Below are positions 1 to 8,309 of a stretch of DNA of 64,000 nt, piece after piece; the stretch's first letter is position 1, and each line of letters opens with the position of its first letter. This DNA is from Promethearchaeota archaeon. Lineage in GTDB: Archaea > Asgardarchaeota > Lokiarchaeia > Sigyniarchaeales > SOKP01. The notes beneath the pieces were generated by a model. It did no database searches. It worked only from the letters and a program-made list of their open reading frames with translations, and was not told the origin of the DNA. The position numbers and the translations under genes are program-made. The DNA is taken from positions 45,279 to 109,278 of the forward strand of contig JABCSY010000001.1 of the NCBI GenBank assembly GCA_018238625.1, read 5' to 3'.

Positions 1-1173
1 TGTAATATCGTTTGGTAAGTTTTTATCTGATAAAACAAATTCGTGTTGACACATGCGGTTATAGGGAAGGTCAAATTTCTTTTGTAGCAAGCATTTTAGG
101 TAGTTAGCGTTTAAAACGGCTATCTGGCCAACCCGTTTTAACCCATCTGCACCTAAAGAGAGTATATAAGTATATGCCCTTAAGATTATCCCAAAATTAC
201 CCCAAAAAGCTTTAATTCGGCCTATTGATTTATCATTATTCTGTTCGCAAACAATACCTCCATCAGTCGAAATTATACAGGGTTTTGGTAAAAATGGGAT
301 AAGTTCATTTATAACACCAATAGGGCCAGAACCAGGCCCTCCACCACCGTGAGGGGTTGAAAAAGTTTTATGTAAATTCAAATGAACTATATCAAAACCC
401 ATATCTCTGGGCCGACAAATTCCTAACATAGGGTTTAGATTTGCTCCATCGTAATAACATAATCCCCCATGCTTGTGGATGATTCTAGTTATATCTTTAA
501 TTTGCCTATCAAAAACACCTAAGGTGTTAGGATTTGTTAACATGATTCCTGCTACATCACCTTGTTCCATTGCAAATTCAAGATGGTCTAGTGGAACTTC
601 ACCGTATTCGTTTGATTGTAATTCAATAATTGAAAACCCCGCCATTTTCGCCGACGCAGGGTTAGTGCCGTGAGCCGAATCTGGAACTATAATTTTATCT
701 TTGATAATCCCTTTAGTCTCGAAATATTTTTTTATTATTAACAAACCAACTAATTCTCCATGCGCTCCAGCTGCAGGTTGTAATGTAAATCCGTCCATAC
801 CAGTAATTTCACCTAACGCTATTGAAATATTGTATAGTAATTCAAGTGAACCTTCACTTTCATCCTGAAGTGGATGTATTTGCGAAAATTCATTCAATCG
901 TACTGCTATCTCGTTAATTTTTGGGTTATACTTCATGGTACAAGAGCCTAACGGATAAATTCCGGAATCTACACCGTAGTTTATCGTGCTTAATTTAACA
1001 TAATGGCGAACTATCTCAACCTCAGGAACGTCTGGAATTGGAAGTATCTCTCTTAAGAGATTTTCGGGAATGAAGTCCTCAAGTTTTTCTACTTTAATAT
1101 CTATTTTTGGTATAAAGTTTTTTTGGGCGCGGTCAACCCCTTTTTCAAAAATCAAAGAATTATTATTATTCAT
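1..1173 (-). CDS. gcvPB: Glycine dehydrogenase (decarboxylating) subunit 2, partial
   Basis: This is the PLP-binding half of the two-subunit P protein of the glycine cleavage system, which decarboxylates glycine and passes the aminomethyl group to lipoyl-GcvH. I translated it from the start codon at 1173; the frame stays open to the window edge, so the C-terminus is missing (about 391 residues visible). Family landmarks are the GSCTMKYNP segment, the AHGTNPASA segment and the PLP lysine in NLHKTFSTPHGGGGPGSGP. A strong GGAGG Shine-Dalgarno lies about nine bases upstream of the ATG, inside the end of gcvPA, and the two genes overlap by eight bases, so they are translationally coupled. It is the last visible gene of gcvT-H-PA-PB. 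Confidence 0.95.
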   Translation of the reverse strand, partial: MNNNNSLIFEKGVDRAQKNFIPKIDIKVEKLEDFIPENLLREILPIPDVPEVEIVRHYVKLSTINYGVDSGIYPLGSCTMKYNPKINEIAVRLNEFSQIHPLQDESEGSLELLYNISIALGEITGMDGFTLQPAAGAHGELVGLLIIKKYFETKGIIKDKIIVPDSAHGTNPASAKMAGFSIIELQSNEYGEVPLDHLEFAMEQGDVAGIMLTNPNTLGVFDRQIKDITRIIHKHGGLCYYDGANLNPMLGICRPRDMGFDIVHLNLHKTFSTPHGGGGPGSGPIGVINELIPFLPKPCIISTDGGIVCEQNNDKSIGRIKAFWGNFGIILRAYTYILSLGADGLKRVGQIAVLNANYLKCLLQKKFDLPYNRMCQHEFVLSDKNLPNDIT

Positions 1174-2524
1174 TTTTTTTTCCCTCCTTTTTGTTATATA
1201 GAGCATTCTTAGCCGCATTGATAAACTTTTCAATTGATTCGCGAGAATTCATTTCTGTCACACACACTAAAACTATGTTCTCCAAATTTGGAAAATACTT
1301 TGAGAGACGAAGGGGAGGGAGCAAGTTTAATTGCTTGCACTCATGAGTAAAAGCATCAACATCTGGACATTTTACAATAAATTCGTTGTAAGTTGGTTTT
1401 TTGTTTAAAATTTCGTAACCAGGAATTTCGGTTAGTTTGTTTTTAACATAATTAGCTTTTTGAAAGTTTTGGGTTGCGATTTCGCGCAATCCTGTTTTTC
1501 CTAAAGATATAATATATATTAAGGCAGATAATGAACATAATGCTTGGTTTGTGCATATATTTGAACTCGCTTTTTCTCTTCTTATATGTTGTTCACGGGC
1601 TTGTAACGTTAGTAAAAATCCCTCGCGTTCGCCGTTGATTTCCTTTGTTTTGCCAACCAACCTACCGGGCATTTTTCTCAAATATTTTTTCTTTGCTGCA
1701 AAAATACCTAATCCAGGACCGCCAAATGAAGGACTAATTCCAAAAGACTGTCCTTCTGCTACAAATATATCTACATCAGTTTCCCCTGGTGGTTTCAGAA
1801 CACCTAAACAGGTGGGGTCGGTCATACATTGTATCAATAAGCAATTAGGAACTTTTTCTTTCACCTTTTTTGCTAACAACGATATATCTTCAATGTCTCC
1901 AAAGAAATTTGGACTCTGAAATAAAACAGCTGCAATATCTTTGTTTAACTCGTCTATTAATTCATTTTCAGCGATAATTCTAAGATCGATTCCTTGTCCC
2001 CAACAATAAGTCTTGACAACTTCAGAATATTCGGGATGAATGCCTTCTAATAATAATAGACTGTTTTTCCTTGTTATTATAGTTGCCATAATAGCTGCTT
2101 CCGCAAGAGCAGTAGATCCATCGTACATACTCGCATTAGCAACATCCATCTGAGTTAGTCGAGAAATTACGCTTTGATATTCATAGATCGCTTGTAAAAA
2201 CCCTTGACTAGCTTCTGCTTGATAGGGGGTGTATGAAGTATAGAACTCTGTACGACTTATTACAAAATCAACTAAAGAAGGGATGTAATGAAAATAATAA
2301 CCTGCTCCCAAAAAGGAATTAGAATAAACTTTGTTCTTTTGAGAAAGTTCTTTTAAGTTTTTCAGAACATCTGGTTCGGATAAGCCTAAAGGTAAATTTA
2401 AACTGTTAATAATTAAATCTTTAGGAATATCTTGAAATAATTCTTCTAAATTATTAACGCCAATAACTTTAAGCATTTCAGTAATAGCTTTATCGTCATG
2501 AGGAATAAAATCCAAATTAATCAA
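1166..2524 (-). CDS. gcvPA: Glycine dehydrogenase (decarboxylating) subunit 1
   Basis: This is the non-PLP-binding half of the split P protein, partner of the downstream gcvPB. At 452 residues it has the usual family length. The N-terminal FIPHDD...MLKVIGVNNLEELF segment, the YTPYQAEASQG segment and the SFGGPGLGIFAAKK segment are typical of GcvPA. No in-frame ATG is available at the N-terminus: the start is a TTG at 2524, or possibly the next in-frame TTG at 2515, which would give the usual short (M)DFIPH start. It follows gcvH by about 50 bases and overlaps gcvPB. Confidence 0.94.
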   Translation of the reverse strand: MINLDFIPHDDKAITEMLKVIGVNNLEELFQDIPKDLIINSLNLPLGLSEPDVLKNLKELSQKNKVYSNSFLGAGYYFHYIPSLVDFVISRTEFYTSYTPYQAEASQGFLQAIYEYQSVISRLTQMDVANASMYDGSTALAEAAIMATIITRKNSLLLLEGIHPEYSEVVKTYCWGQGIDLRIIAENELIDELNKDIAAVLFQSPNFFGDIEDISLLAKKVKEKVPNCLLIQCMTDPTCLGVLKPPGETDVDIFVAEGQSFGISPSFGGPGLGIFAAKKKYLRKMPGRLVGKTKEINGEREGFLLTLQAREQHIRREKASSNICTNQALCSLSALIYIISLGKTGLREIATQNFQKANYVKNKLTEIPGYEILNKKPTYNEFIVKCPDVDAFTHECKQLNLLPPLRLSKYFPNLENIVLVCVTEMNSRESIEKFINAAKNALYNKKEGKKNE

Positions 2525-2574
2525 CTCATACTTCTAAAATTTTAAGAAATAAAATTAAAAATTGGAAAAAAAGT

Positions 2575-2970
2575 TTATTTATTCTCTTCTTCTACTATTT
2601 TTTTATAATCTTCAACGGATAAAAGTTTGTTAATTTCGCTACTATTTGAAAGCTTTATCTTCATCATCCAACCAGTCCCATAAGGGGAAGAATTAATTGA
2701 TTCGGGGCTTTCTATTATAATAGCGTTAACTTCAACGATTTCTCCGGATAATGGCATCAGAATTTCTCCAACGGCCTTAACAGATTCAATTTCACCAGCA
2801 CTACTTTCTTTTTCTAGCATTCTTCCTATTTCGGGTAATTCAACATAAACTATATCGCCTAATTGATGCTGAGCAAAATCGGTAATGCCTATAGTAGCCG
2901 TATCGCCTTCAATTCGCACCCATTCATGTGACTTCATATATTTTAAATCATCAGGAAATTCGTATTCCAT
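2575..2970 (-). CDS. gcvH: Glycine cleavage system H protein
   Basis: This lipoyl carrier shuttles the aminomethyl intermediate between the P, T and L proteins. It has 131 residues, the normal size. The N-terminus (YMKSHEWVRIEGDTATIGIT) and the lipoylation segment GEIESVKAVGE, with the modified lysine at about residue 65, are both intact. It sits between gcvT and gcvPA in the same operon, with an intergenic gap of about 28 bases to gcvT. No lipoate ligase or L protein (dihydrolipoamide dehydrogenase) is present in the window. Confidence 0.97.
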   Translation of the reverse strand: MEYEFPDDLKYMKSHEWVRIEGDTATIGITDFAQHQLGDIVYVELPEIGRMLEKESSAGEIESVKAVGEILMPLSGEIVEVNAIIIESPESINSSPYGTGWMMKIKLSNSSEINKLLSVEDYKKIVEEENK

Positions 2971-2998
2971 AATTTTTCACTTTTTCTTTGTTGTATAA

Positions 2999-4093
2999 TC
3001 ACACATTTCTATAAAACGGTGTAGCAACTACTTTTCCTCTCAAGAACTTATTGCGAATTTCAATTTCAAATTCCGTTCCTACTTCGCTATATTGTTTTTC
3101 AACAAGGCCTAAACCAATTGTTTTCTTAAGTGTAGGTGAATATCCTCCTGAAGTAACGAATCCAATTTCATTACCATTTTTAAAAATTTTATAATGCTCT
3201 CTAATAATACCTCTATCCAACAAATTCAACCCAACAATAGTTAGATCTGTTCCTTCAGATTTTTGTTTTAATAAAGTTTCTTTTCCAATATAATCAATAC
3301 CCTCTTTAGGTTTGACGAGCCAAAAAAGTCCTGCTTCAATAGGCGTGATTGAGTCGCTAATTTCGTGACCATATAACGAGTAGGTTGCTTCTAATCTCAA
3401 CGAATCTCGCGCCCCTAAACCTGCTGCTGAGGCTCCAGTTTTAATTAAATCATTCCATATTTTCTCAGCATATTTATTATCAAATGAAATTTCAAATCCT
3501 CGTTCACCAGTATATCCGGTTCTAGCTATAAATATTGGAGCCCCGTTTAACATAGTGTGAGCAAAATAAAACCTATTTATCGAAGATAAATCAACATCCA
3601 CTAATGGTTGGAGATATTCGTCGGATTTTGGACCTTGAAACGCTAAACGACATCTTTTTGAGGATAAATTAGTAATTTTAACATCTTTACTTCCAATATG
3701 CTCGTTTAACCATTGAAAATCTTTTTCGACATTGCCAGCGTTAACGATCATTCTAAATCGCTCAGGTTCTTCCTCGTAATAAACAAGATCGTCAACAACA
3801 GTCCCATTTTCATAACACATACATGAATATTGTCCTTTTGTGGGTTCTAGTAGCTTTAAATCGTTAATCATTACATATTGAAGAAAGGATATTACATCTT
3901 TCCCTTCTAACAGGAATTCCCCCATATGTGAAACATCAAATATACCCGCTTTATTGCGTACCGCTTCGTGTTCTTTTATAATGCTTTCGTACTGCACTGG
4001 CATACTAAAACCAGCAAAGTCAACCATCCTTGCTCCTAAATTCACGTGAATATTATAAAATGGAGTCTTTTTCAGTTCTTGAATCAAATCCAC
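2999..4093 (-). CDS. gcvT: Aminomethyltransferase (glycine cleavage T protein)
   Basis: GcvT releases ammonia from aminomethyl-GcvH and transfers the methylene group to a tetrahydropterin, giving methylene-H4F or, in archaea with the H4MPT carrier, probably methylene-H4MPT. Conserved segments include MVDFAGFSMPVQY (about 23-35), FDVSHMGEF (about 52-60), the catalytic Asp pair in VVDDLVYY (about 101-102), ARTGYTGERGFEIS and GLGARDSLRLEA. The annotated start is GTG at 4093. An AAGGTG Shine-Dalgarno overlaps it and is better spaced for the in-frame TTG at 4087, so the true protein may be two residues shorter. It is the first gene of the gcv operon. Mtd and MtdA/B-like genes at 13-18 kb could use its product. 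Confidence 0.95.
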   Translation of the reverse strand: MDLIQELKKTPFYNIHVNLGARMVDFAGFSMPVQYESIIKEHEAVRNKAGIFDVSHMGEFLLEGKDVISFLQYVMINDLKLLEPTKGQYSCMCYENGTVVDDLVYYEEEPERFRMIVNAGNVEKDFQWLNEHIGSKDVKITNLSSKRCRLAFQGPKSDEYLQPLVDVDLSSINRFYFAHTMLNGAPIFIARTGYTGERGFEISFDNKYAEKIWNDLIKTGASAAGLGARDSLRLEATYSLYGHEISDSITPIEAGLFWLVKPKEGIDYIGKETLLKQKSEGTDLTIVGLNLLDRGIIREHYKIFKNGNEIGFVTSGGYSPTLKKTIGLGLVEKQYSEVGTEFEIEIRNKFLRGKVVATPFYRNV

Positions 4094-4216
4094 ACCTTGT
4101 AATGTGTTTATTTTAATACTGTGAGTATAAAGTACAGAGAATTATTTAAATTTTCAGCCTAAAAAATAAGGGTAATTATATGGGAAAAAAATGGGTGGAT
4201 GTGTTTATTCCGTTTA

Positions 4217-4744
4217 CTATTCTTCAACAGCTACTTTAATCAGACTAATTATATCATAGCCTTCTAATTTGTCTCGACCATGTAAACTACCTGTAAGCTC
4301 AATAACAAATGCAATCCCCGTTACGCTCCCACCTGCCTTTTCTATTAGATCGCAAGATGCTTTTGCAGTTCCTCCAGTTGCTAACAAATCATCAAACAAT
4401 AACACTTTTTCACCTTCTTCTATGGCATCCTTATGCATTTCAATAGTGTCAGTACCATATTCGAGTTCATATGTCTCACTAAATGTCTCAGCGGGTAGTT
4501 TTCCTGGTTTCCGTATCAATACGAACCCAGCGCCCAATTTATACGCTAAAACTCCGCCCCACACGTAACCTCTAGCTTCGACAGCACAAACTTTCTTGAT
4601 TCCTTTGTCTTTGAAATGATCTATTAGTTTGTCACATGACTCCTTAAAAGAAGCGTGAACCTTACACAAAGTTGTGACGTCTTTAAATTGAATTCCTTTT
4701 ATTGGAAAATCTGGGACATTCCTTATATAATCTTCTAAATTCAA
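4217..4744 (-). CDS. apt: Adenine phosphoribosyltransferase
   Basis: This purine-salvage enzyme converts adenine and PRPP to AMP. The 175-residue length is normal. The PRPP-binding loop VLLFDDLLATGGTAKA lies at about residues 114-129, the EARGY segment at 56-60 and the flexible RKPGKLP loop at 78-84. The start is TTG at 4744, with an AAGGA Shine-Dalgarno about 11 bases upstream; an in-frame TGA blocks any further extension. It lies on the same strand as the gcv genes but about 120 bases upstream of gcvT, so it is probably transcribed separately. Some archaeal proteins of this family act on hypoxanthine or guanine, so the exact base is less certain than the family. Confidence 0.9.
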   Translation of the reverse strand: MNLEDYIRNVPDFPIKGIQFKDVTTLCKVHASFKESCDKLIDHFKDKGIKKVCAVEARGYVWGGVLAYKLGAGFVLIRKPGKLPAETFSETYELEYGTDTIEMHKDAIEEGEKVLLFDDLLATGGTAKASCDLIEKAGGSVTGIAFVIELTGSLHGRDKLEGYDIISLIKVAVEE

Positions 4745-4900
4745 ATTCTTTCAATTCCTTTTATTGTTAGTTTAAAATATATTATTATTTAAATTAATTA
4801 AAAATTATATTTAATTGAATCATCCATGCAATTAAAATCTAATAAATCGTATAATAATTAGAAAAAATTAAATAAACATTAATTTATAAAAAATATATTA

Positions 4901-4935
4901 GACGATTAATTATTTTTAAGATTAAATCAATCGTC
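4901..4935. repeat. Inverted repeat upstream of the Rag-like GTPase
   Basis: GACGATT at 4901-4907 is repeated in inverted form as AATCGTC at 4929-4935, with a 21-base AT-rich spacer. It is the only GC-containing symmetrical element in the roughly 230-base AT-rich gap between apt and the GTPase gene, and it ends about 40 bases before the GTPase start. It could be an operator or the base of a hairpin. There is no T-tract after it on either strand, which speaks against a terminator. Confidence 0.4.
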
Positions 4936-4974
4936 GCAATATTTTGAACATTAAAAGTATAACGGTGAAATAAA

Positions 4975-5928
4975 ATAAAAATACTCCTATTTGGCCCTGG
5001 TGGTGCGGGTAAAACGTCATTAATGCGGACTACTTGTTTAGGTTATAATTTCATGAAAGTACTTAATCTGAAACCTACAAAAGGAGTCTCGAGGGAAAAC
5101 TTTATATTTAGGGGAATAATGGAACTTTCCATCTGGGATTTAGGCGGTCAGGAACTTTATATGGAAAGATATTTCTCGGAAAAACAGCGAGAGCTTGTGT
5201 TTTCTGAAGTAACAGCTGCAGTTTTCATGGTTGATTCGGCAGCAGAAGAACCAAAACTAAAAGATACCTTTGGCAAATTCTTGAAATACCTTTTCGAATT
5301 TAGTCCTGAAGTAGGAAAAGTATACGTCTTATTAAATAAAACTGATCTTCAAGAATCAAAAGAAGATGACATTTATGAACTATTAATTAAAGATCTTACA
5401 GACGATTTAAAAAGCAAAATTGCTTTTACACCTGTATCAGTAAAAGAGGGAAGTGCTCAACATCGATTGATCGAAATACTCGATTATAAAATTCAAGAGA
5501 ACACATTAGCTTTACAAAGACTTGGGAAAATACGCCATTTGTTAGACCAATTGAAGATCAATACGCTTTCAGAATTTCTTTTGTTTAACCAACCAGATGG
5601 TTTATTAATAGCATCCACAATAGGAAAATTTGAAAGTCCAAATCTCCAATTCCTCCGTTTTGAAATAGGAAGCCTTGATTCAAATATATATCAAATCTAT
5701 ACAAAGATTATGGAACTTTCAGATTCTTCGATTTCTCCTTTAGAATTATCGACAGTTATATATGAGAGCGAACATAACTACATCTTAGTGAAGGAAGTTA
5801 GCAATGGATCGGTACTGATGGTTGTTACTAAAGAGAAATCCATTAGTATTTTTAATACTGTGATGGACGACTTAAATGGCGAAAATTTCCAAAATTTGAA
5901 AAAATTCCTTAGTAGGGACGATTTTTAA
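4975..5928 (+). CDS. Rag/Gtr-like small GTPase with C-terminal roadblock-like domain
   Basis: An Asgard-type eukaryote-signature GTPase. Read from 4975 it has 317 residues: P-loop GPGGAGKT (about 7-14), switch II WDLGGQE (about 54-60), NKTD specificity motif (about 121-124), then a C-terminal region (about 190-317) with a roadblock-like segment, FLLFNQPDGLLIAS. GTPase plus roadblock is the architecture of eukaryotic RagA/Gtr1. The first ATG in frame is at 5023, but starting there would remove the whole P-loop. Upstream, the frame runs to a TGA at 4966-4968, and the only sensible initiator is ATA at 4975, six bases after GGTGA (4964-4968), giving (M)KILLFGPGG. So either AUA initiates here or there is a sequence error. 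The 3' end overlaps the convergent neighbour by 20 bases. Confidence 0.8.
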   Translation: MKILLFGPGGAGKTSLMRTTCLGYNFMKVLNLKPTKGVSRENFIFRGIMELSIWDLGGQELYMERYFSEKQRELVFSEVTAAVFMVDSAAEEPKLKDTFGKFLKYLFEFSPEVGKVYVLLNKTDLQESKEDDIYELLIKDLTDDLKSKIAFTPVSVKEGSAQHRLIEILDYKIQENTLALQRLGKIRHLLDQLKINTLSEFLLFNQPDGLLIASTIGKFESPNLQFLRFEIGSLDSNIYQIYTKIMELSDSSISPLELSTVIYESEHNYILVKEVSNGSVLMVVTKEKSISIFNTVMDDLNGENFQNLKKFLSRDDF

Positions 5929-6949
5929 CTGATTCTAAATCAATTTTATTAGAAAATAATGTTCTATTAGAATGTTCTTCAATTATAGAAAACAAGTAAT
6001 TATTTGTATTTTTGATTACAGGCGTTATAAACAATAATTCTTCTTCTGGAAGGCATTTTTCAACTTTTTCGTTTAATACCTCTTTTTCAAAAAACTCTTT
6101 AATGTAAGTAATTCGGATGATGAGATCGTTGAATTCCTTTTTGCTGTTATTCTTTACTAAAACTTCTATTTCCTGAAAATTGTTAATAATATTTATGTTT
6201 GTTATTTTAAATTGATCTTTTATTCCTAATTTTTGTTGAACAACTCTATCGTAATCAAATAATCGAATTTTAGAAAACGATTCATTTTGAGCGTCCATAA
6301 CAATGTGGTCAATATCAATTCCTTTAAATGTTAAATAAGAAATTGCTTTTTGCAATTTGAAAGAAGTCGCATCAGTTTGTTTAATTACCGATGAAAAATG
6401 TTCCTCACAAGTAAGGTTAATTATTGCTTTTATTTCTTCTTTTATTTGGTCTCCTTTTTTTATTACATTGATTAATTTTTCCGTTTTAATAACTTCCAGT
6501 TTCGCAATTTCTGACTCTATTACCTGATAAAGCGTATTTTCAAATTGATCGATTATTTTTTTCGTTAATAAATTTATTAATTCGCCCCCAAAAACATCTA
6601 AATCTGTTGGCAACACAAGTATCAACACAACAATTTCACCCCTTTTTTGGAAAGACCCTGCTCTTCTTTTGACCCTTTTAGATTCAACAATAAATTTCTT
6701 CGCAAAATACATATTATTACTGTATTCTAAATCAATTCGGTTAATTGTAGTTTTATCTTTAAGCTCTAAAAACCAAATTGGATGGTATCTTATAAGATGC
6801 ATTTTTCCTGAGTCATCATCTAGCGCGTTTTCTGGACAAATAAGAAGTGGGACATGGCCTATAGTCTCATCAAAATAAAACAAAAGAGTCTCACATAATT
6901 CCTTAAATGGACAATCTGTATTGGCGTTATTTAAGCGATTTTCTTCCAA
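5909..6949 (-). CDS. Conserved hypothetical protein beside the GTPase
   Basis: I do not recognise a named family. The 346-residue protein is soluble, with no signal peptide or membrane segment. The first ~140 residues look like one compact alpha/beta domain (HVPLLICPENAL, HPIWFLELKDKT, IVVLILVLPTDLDVFGGELINLLT), which might be longin-like, followed by a charged helical stretch and a beta-rich C-terminus. The start is TTG at 6949, about 11 bases after a GAGG. It converges on and overlaps the Rag-like GTPase gene by 20 bases. A role with that GTPase is only a guess from position. Confidence 0.7.
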   Translation of the reverse strand: MEENRLNNANTDCPFKELCETLLFYFDETIGHVPLLICPENALDDDSGKMHLIRYHPIWFLELKDKTTINRIDLEYSNNMYFAKKFIVESKRVKRRAGSFQKRGEIVVLILVLPTDLDVFGGELINLLTKKIIDQFENTLYQVIESEIAKLEVIKTEKLINVIKKGDQIKEEIKAIINLTCEEHFSSVIKQTDATSFKLQKAISYLTFKGIDIDHIVMDAQNESFSKIRLFDYDRVVQQKLGIKDQFKITNINIINNFQEIEVLVKNNSKKEFNDLIIRITYIKEFFEKEVLNEKVEKCLPEEELLFITPVIKNTNNYLFSIIEEHSNRTLFSNKIDLESVKNRPY

Positions 6950-7007
6950 TTTAAGTCAACCTCTTCTATATTAGATTAATTACATTTAATTTTTATGATT
7001 TTTAACG

Positions 7008-8309
7008 TTAATGAGAAGCGCACGATATGCAAGGATCAAATGCTCTTATCATTATTTGAGTTTTTTCTTTAACAGACTCGATATCTTCTTTTTCATATAG
7101 CTTCTTAGCATATTCAGTGATCATTTTGTTAATAATAGGCAAATTTATTTCGGTTGCAATGAAAAGCTTTACTTGATCAACGGTTTTAGCTTTATTTAAG
7201 TGATAATGATGCATTAGTATACCTCTTGGTGCTTCGATAACCCCTATCCCATTTGATTTTTTTATTGAGTTTAGTTGTTTAAGTTGTGTTTTACTTTTTA
7301 GTGAAGTAGTATTTAATATTTCAATACTTTTTTGAATTTCGCAATAGCTTTCAATTAATTGTAAAAAGTTTAAAAATAATAAATTGCTTTTCCATTTTTT
7401 TCCAAAATTACCCATATATTCGGATATTTTATCTATCCCATAATTTTGAGTTAACCTATAGCGCGCTATTGGTCCTGTTAAAATCTTATTTTTCGAATTC
7501 GACTTAAAAGTAATCCCATAAAGATTAGAGTCTTTATCAAAATATTTTGAATAATTTTTCGCTTGAAAATCGTCGTAAGTTGTTTCACTTCGTTTAATTC
7601 TAAGGTCTCCTTCATACCTATCAAACCCCATATTATTCTTTAAGCCGAAATATATAGGGTTAGAAAGATTAAATTCTGTAGGAGGTTCAAAAGCAGAAAA
7701 TAAATCTATAAAATTTTCAATTAAGGTTTCTATGTAGTAAATTCCCTTTTTTAGATATTTCTCCGTAAAAATTAAACTTTTTCGAGTAGGATTGAATATT
7801 AATCCTCCCGGAATCGGAGTAATTGGATGTAGTGCCCTTCCTCCTATTAATTTGTTTATTTCTGAACCAATTTTTATTAAATTAAATACATTTGTCGCTA
7901 AATGAGGATTGTAATTAATTAAATTATAAGAATCGTTATCAATAGTTTTAATTTTAAATATTTTTAATAAATCTGGAAAGGACTGTAAAAAATAATGCAT
8001 AATGTGCGATTTTATTAATTCTCCAGACAATAATACCTTTCTAAGCAAAATTGATTGGTGTGATGGTTCTATTCCGTATATACTTTCTATTGCTTTGCAA
8101 CTTGCAATTGTTTGAGATGCGGAGCATTGTCCACAAATTCTAGATGCAATTTTTGGAATATCTAATAGCTTTTTACCTACTAAAATATTTTCAAATCCTC
8201 TAAATACTGAAAAACTCAATTCAGTTTGATAAATTTCATCGTTTTTTAAATAAATGTTTAAGTTTCCACAACCTTCAACCCTTGTGCATGCTTCTACAAC
8301 TTTATCCAT
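7008..8309 (-). CDS. NiFe hydrogenase large subunit, Mvh/Frh (group 3)-like
   Basis: Catalytic subunit of an MvhAGD-type hydrogenase. The proximal CxxC pair is in RICGQC (C59, C62) and the distal pair in DPCISCASH (C427, C430). Three things are odd. The usual RxEGH is RVEGC (C14). The His normally four residues after the second proximal Cys is Gln66. The protein ends exactly at the His of the distal motif, so there is no C-terminal peptide for a maturation protease to remove. The ATG at 8309 shares one base with the stop of the small-subunit gene (TGATG). At 433 residues it is close to family length. It probably works with the upstream HdrA-MvhD fusion; the sequence alone cannot show whether it is H2-oxidising or H2-evolving. 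Confidence 0.87.
   Translation of the reverse strand: MDKVVEACTRVEGCGNLNIYLKNDEIYQTELSFSVFRGFENILVGKKLLDIPKIASRICGQCSASQTIASCKAIESIYGIEPSHQSILLRKVLLSGELIKSHIMHYFLQSFPDLLKIFKIKTIDNDSYNLINYNPHLATNVFNLIKIGSEINKLIGGRALHPITPIPGGLIFNPTRKSLIFTEKYLKKGIYYIETLIENFIDLFSAFEPPTEFNLSNPIYFGLKNNMGFDRYEGDLRIKRSETTYDDFQAKNYSKYFDKDSNLYGITFKSNSKNKILTGPIARYRLTQNYGIDKISEYMGNFGKKWKSNLLFLNFLQLIESYCEIQKSIEILNTTSLKSKTQLKQLNSIKKSNGIGVIEAPRGILMHHYHLNKAKTVDQVKLFIATEINLPIINKMITEYAKKLYEKEDIESVKEKTQIMIRAFDPCISCASH

Noticed and set aside
473..673. Plus-strand ORF inside the gcvPB region
   Set aside because: It lies antisense to a clear glycine dehydrogenase frame and shows no family features; a shadow.
1551..1919. 122-codon ORF antisense to gcvPA
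   Set aside because: Low-complexity shadow of the conserved gcvPA frame with no Shine-Dalgarno.
5023..5928. Starting the GTPase at ATG 5023
   Set aside because: Would remove the whole P-loop, which is perfectly encoded just upstream in the same frame.
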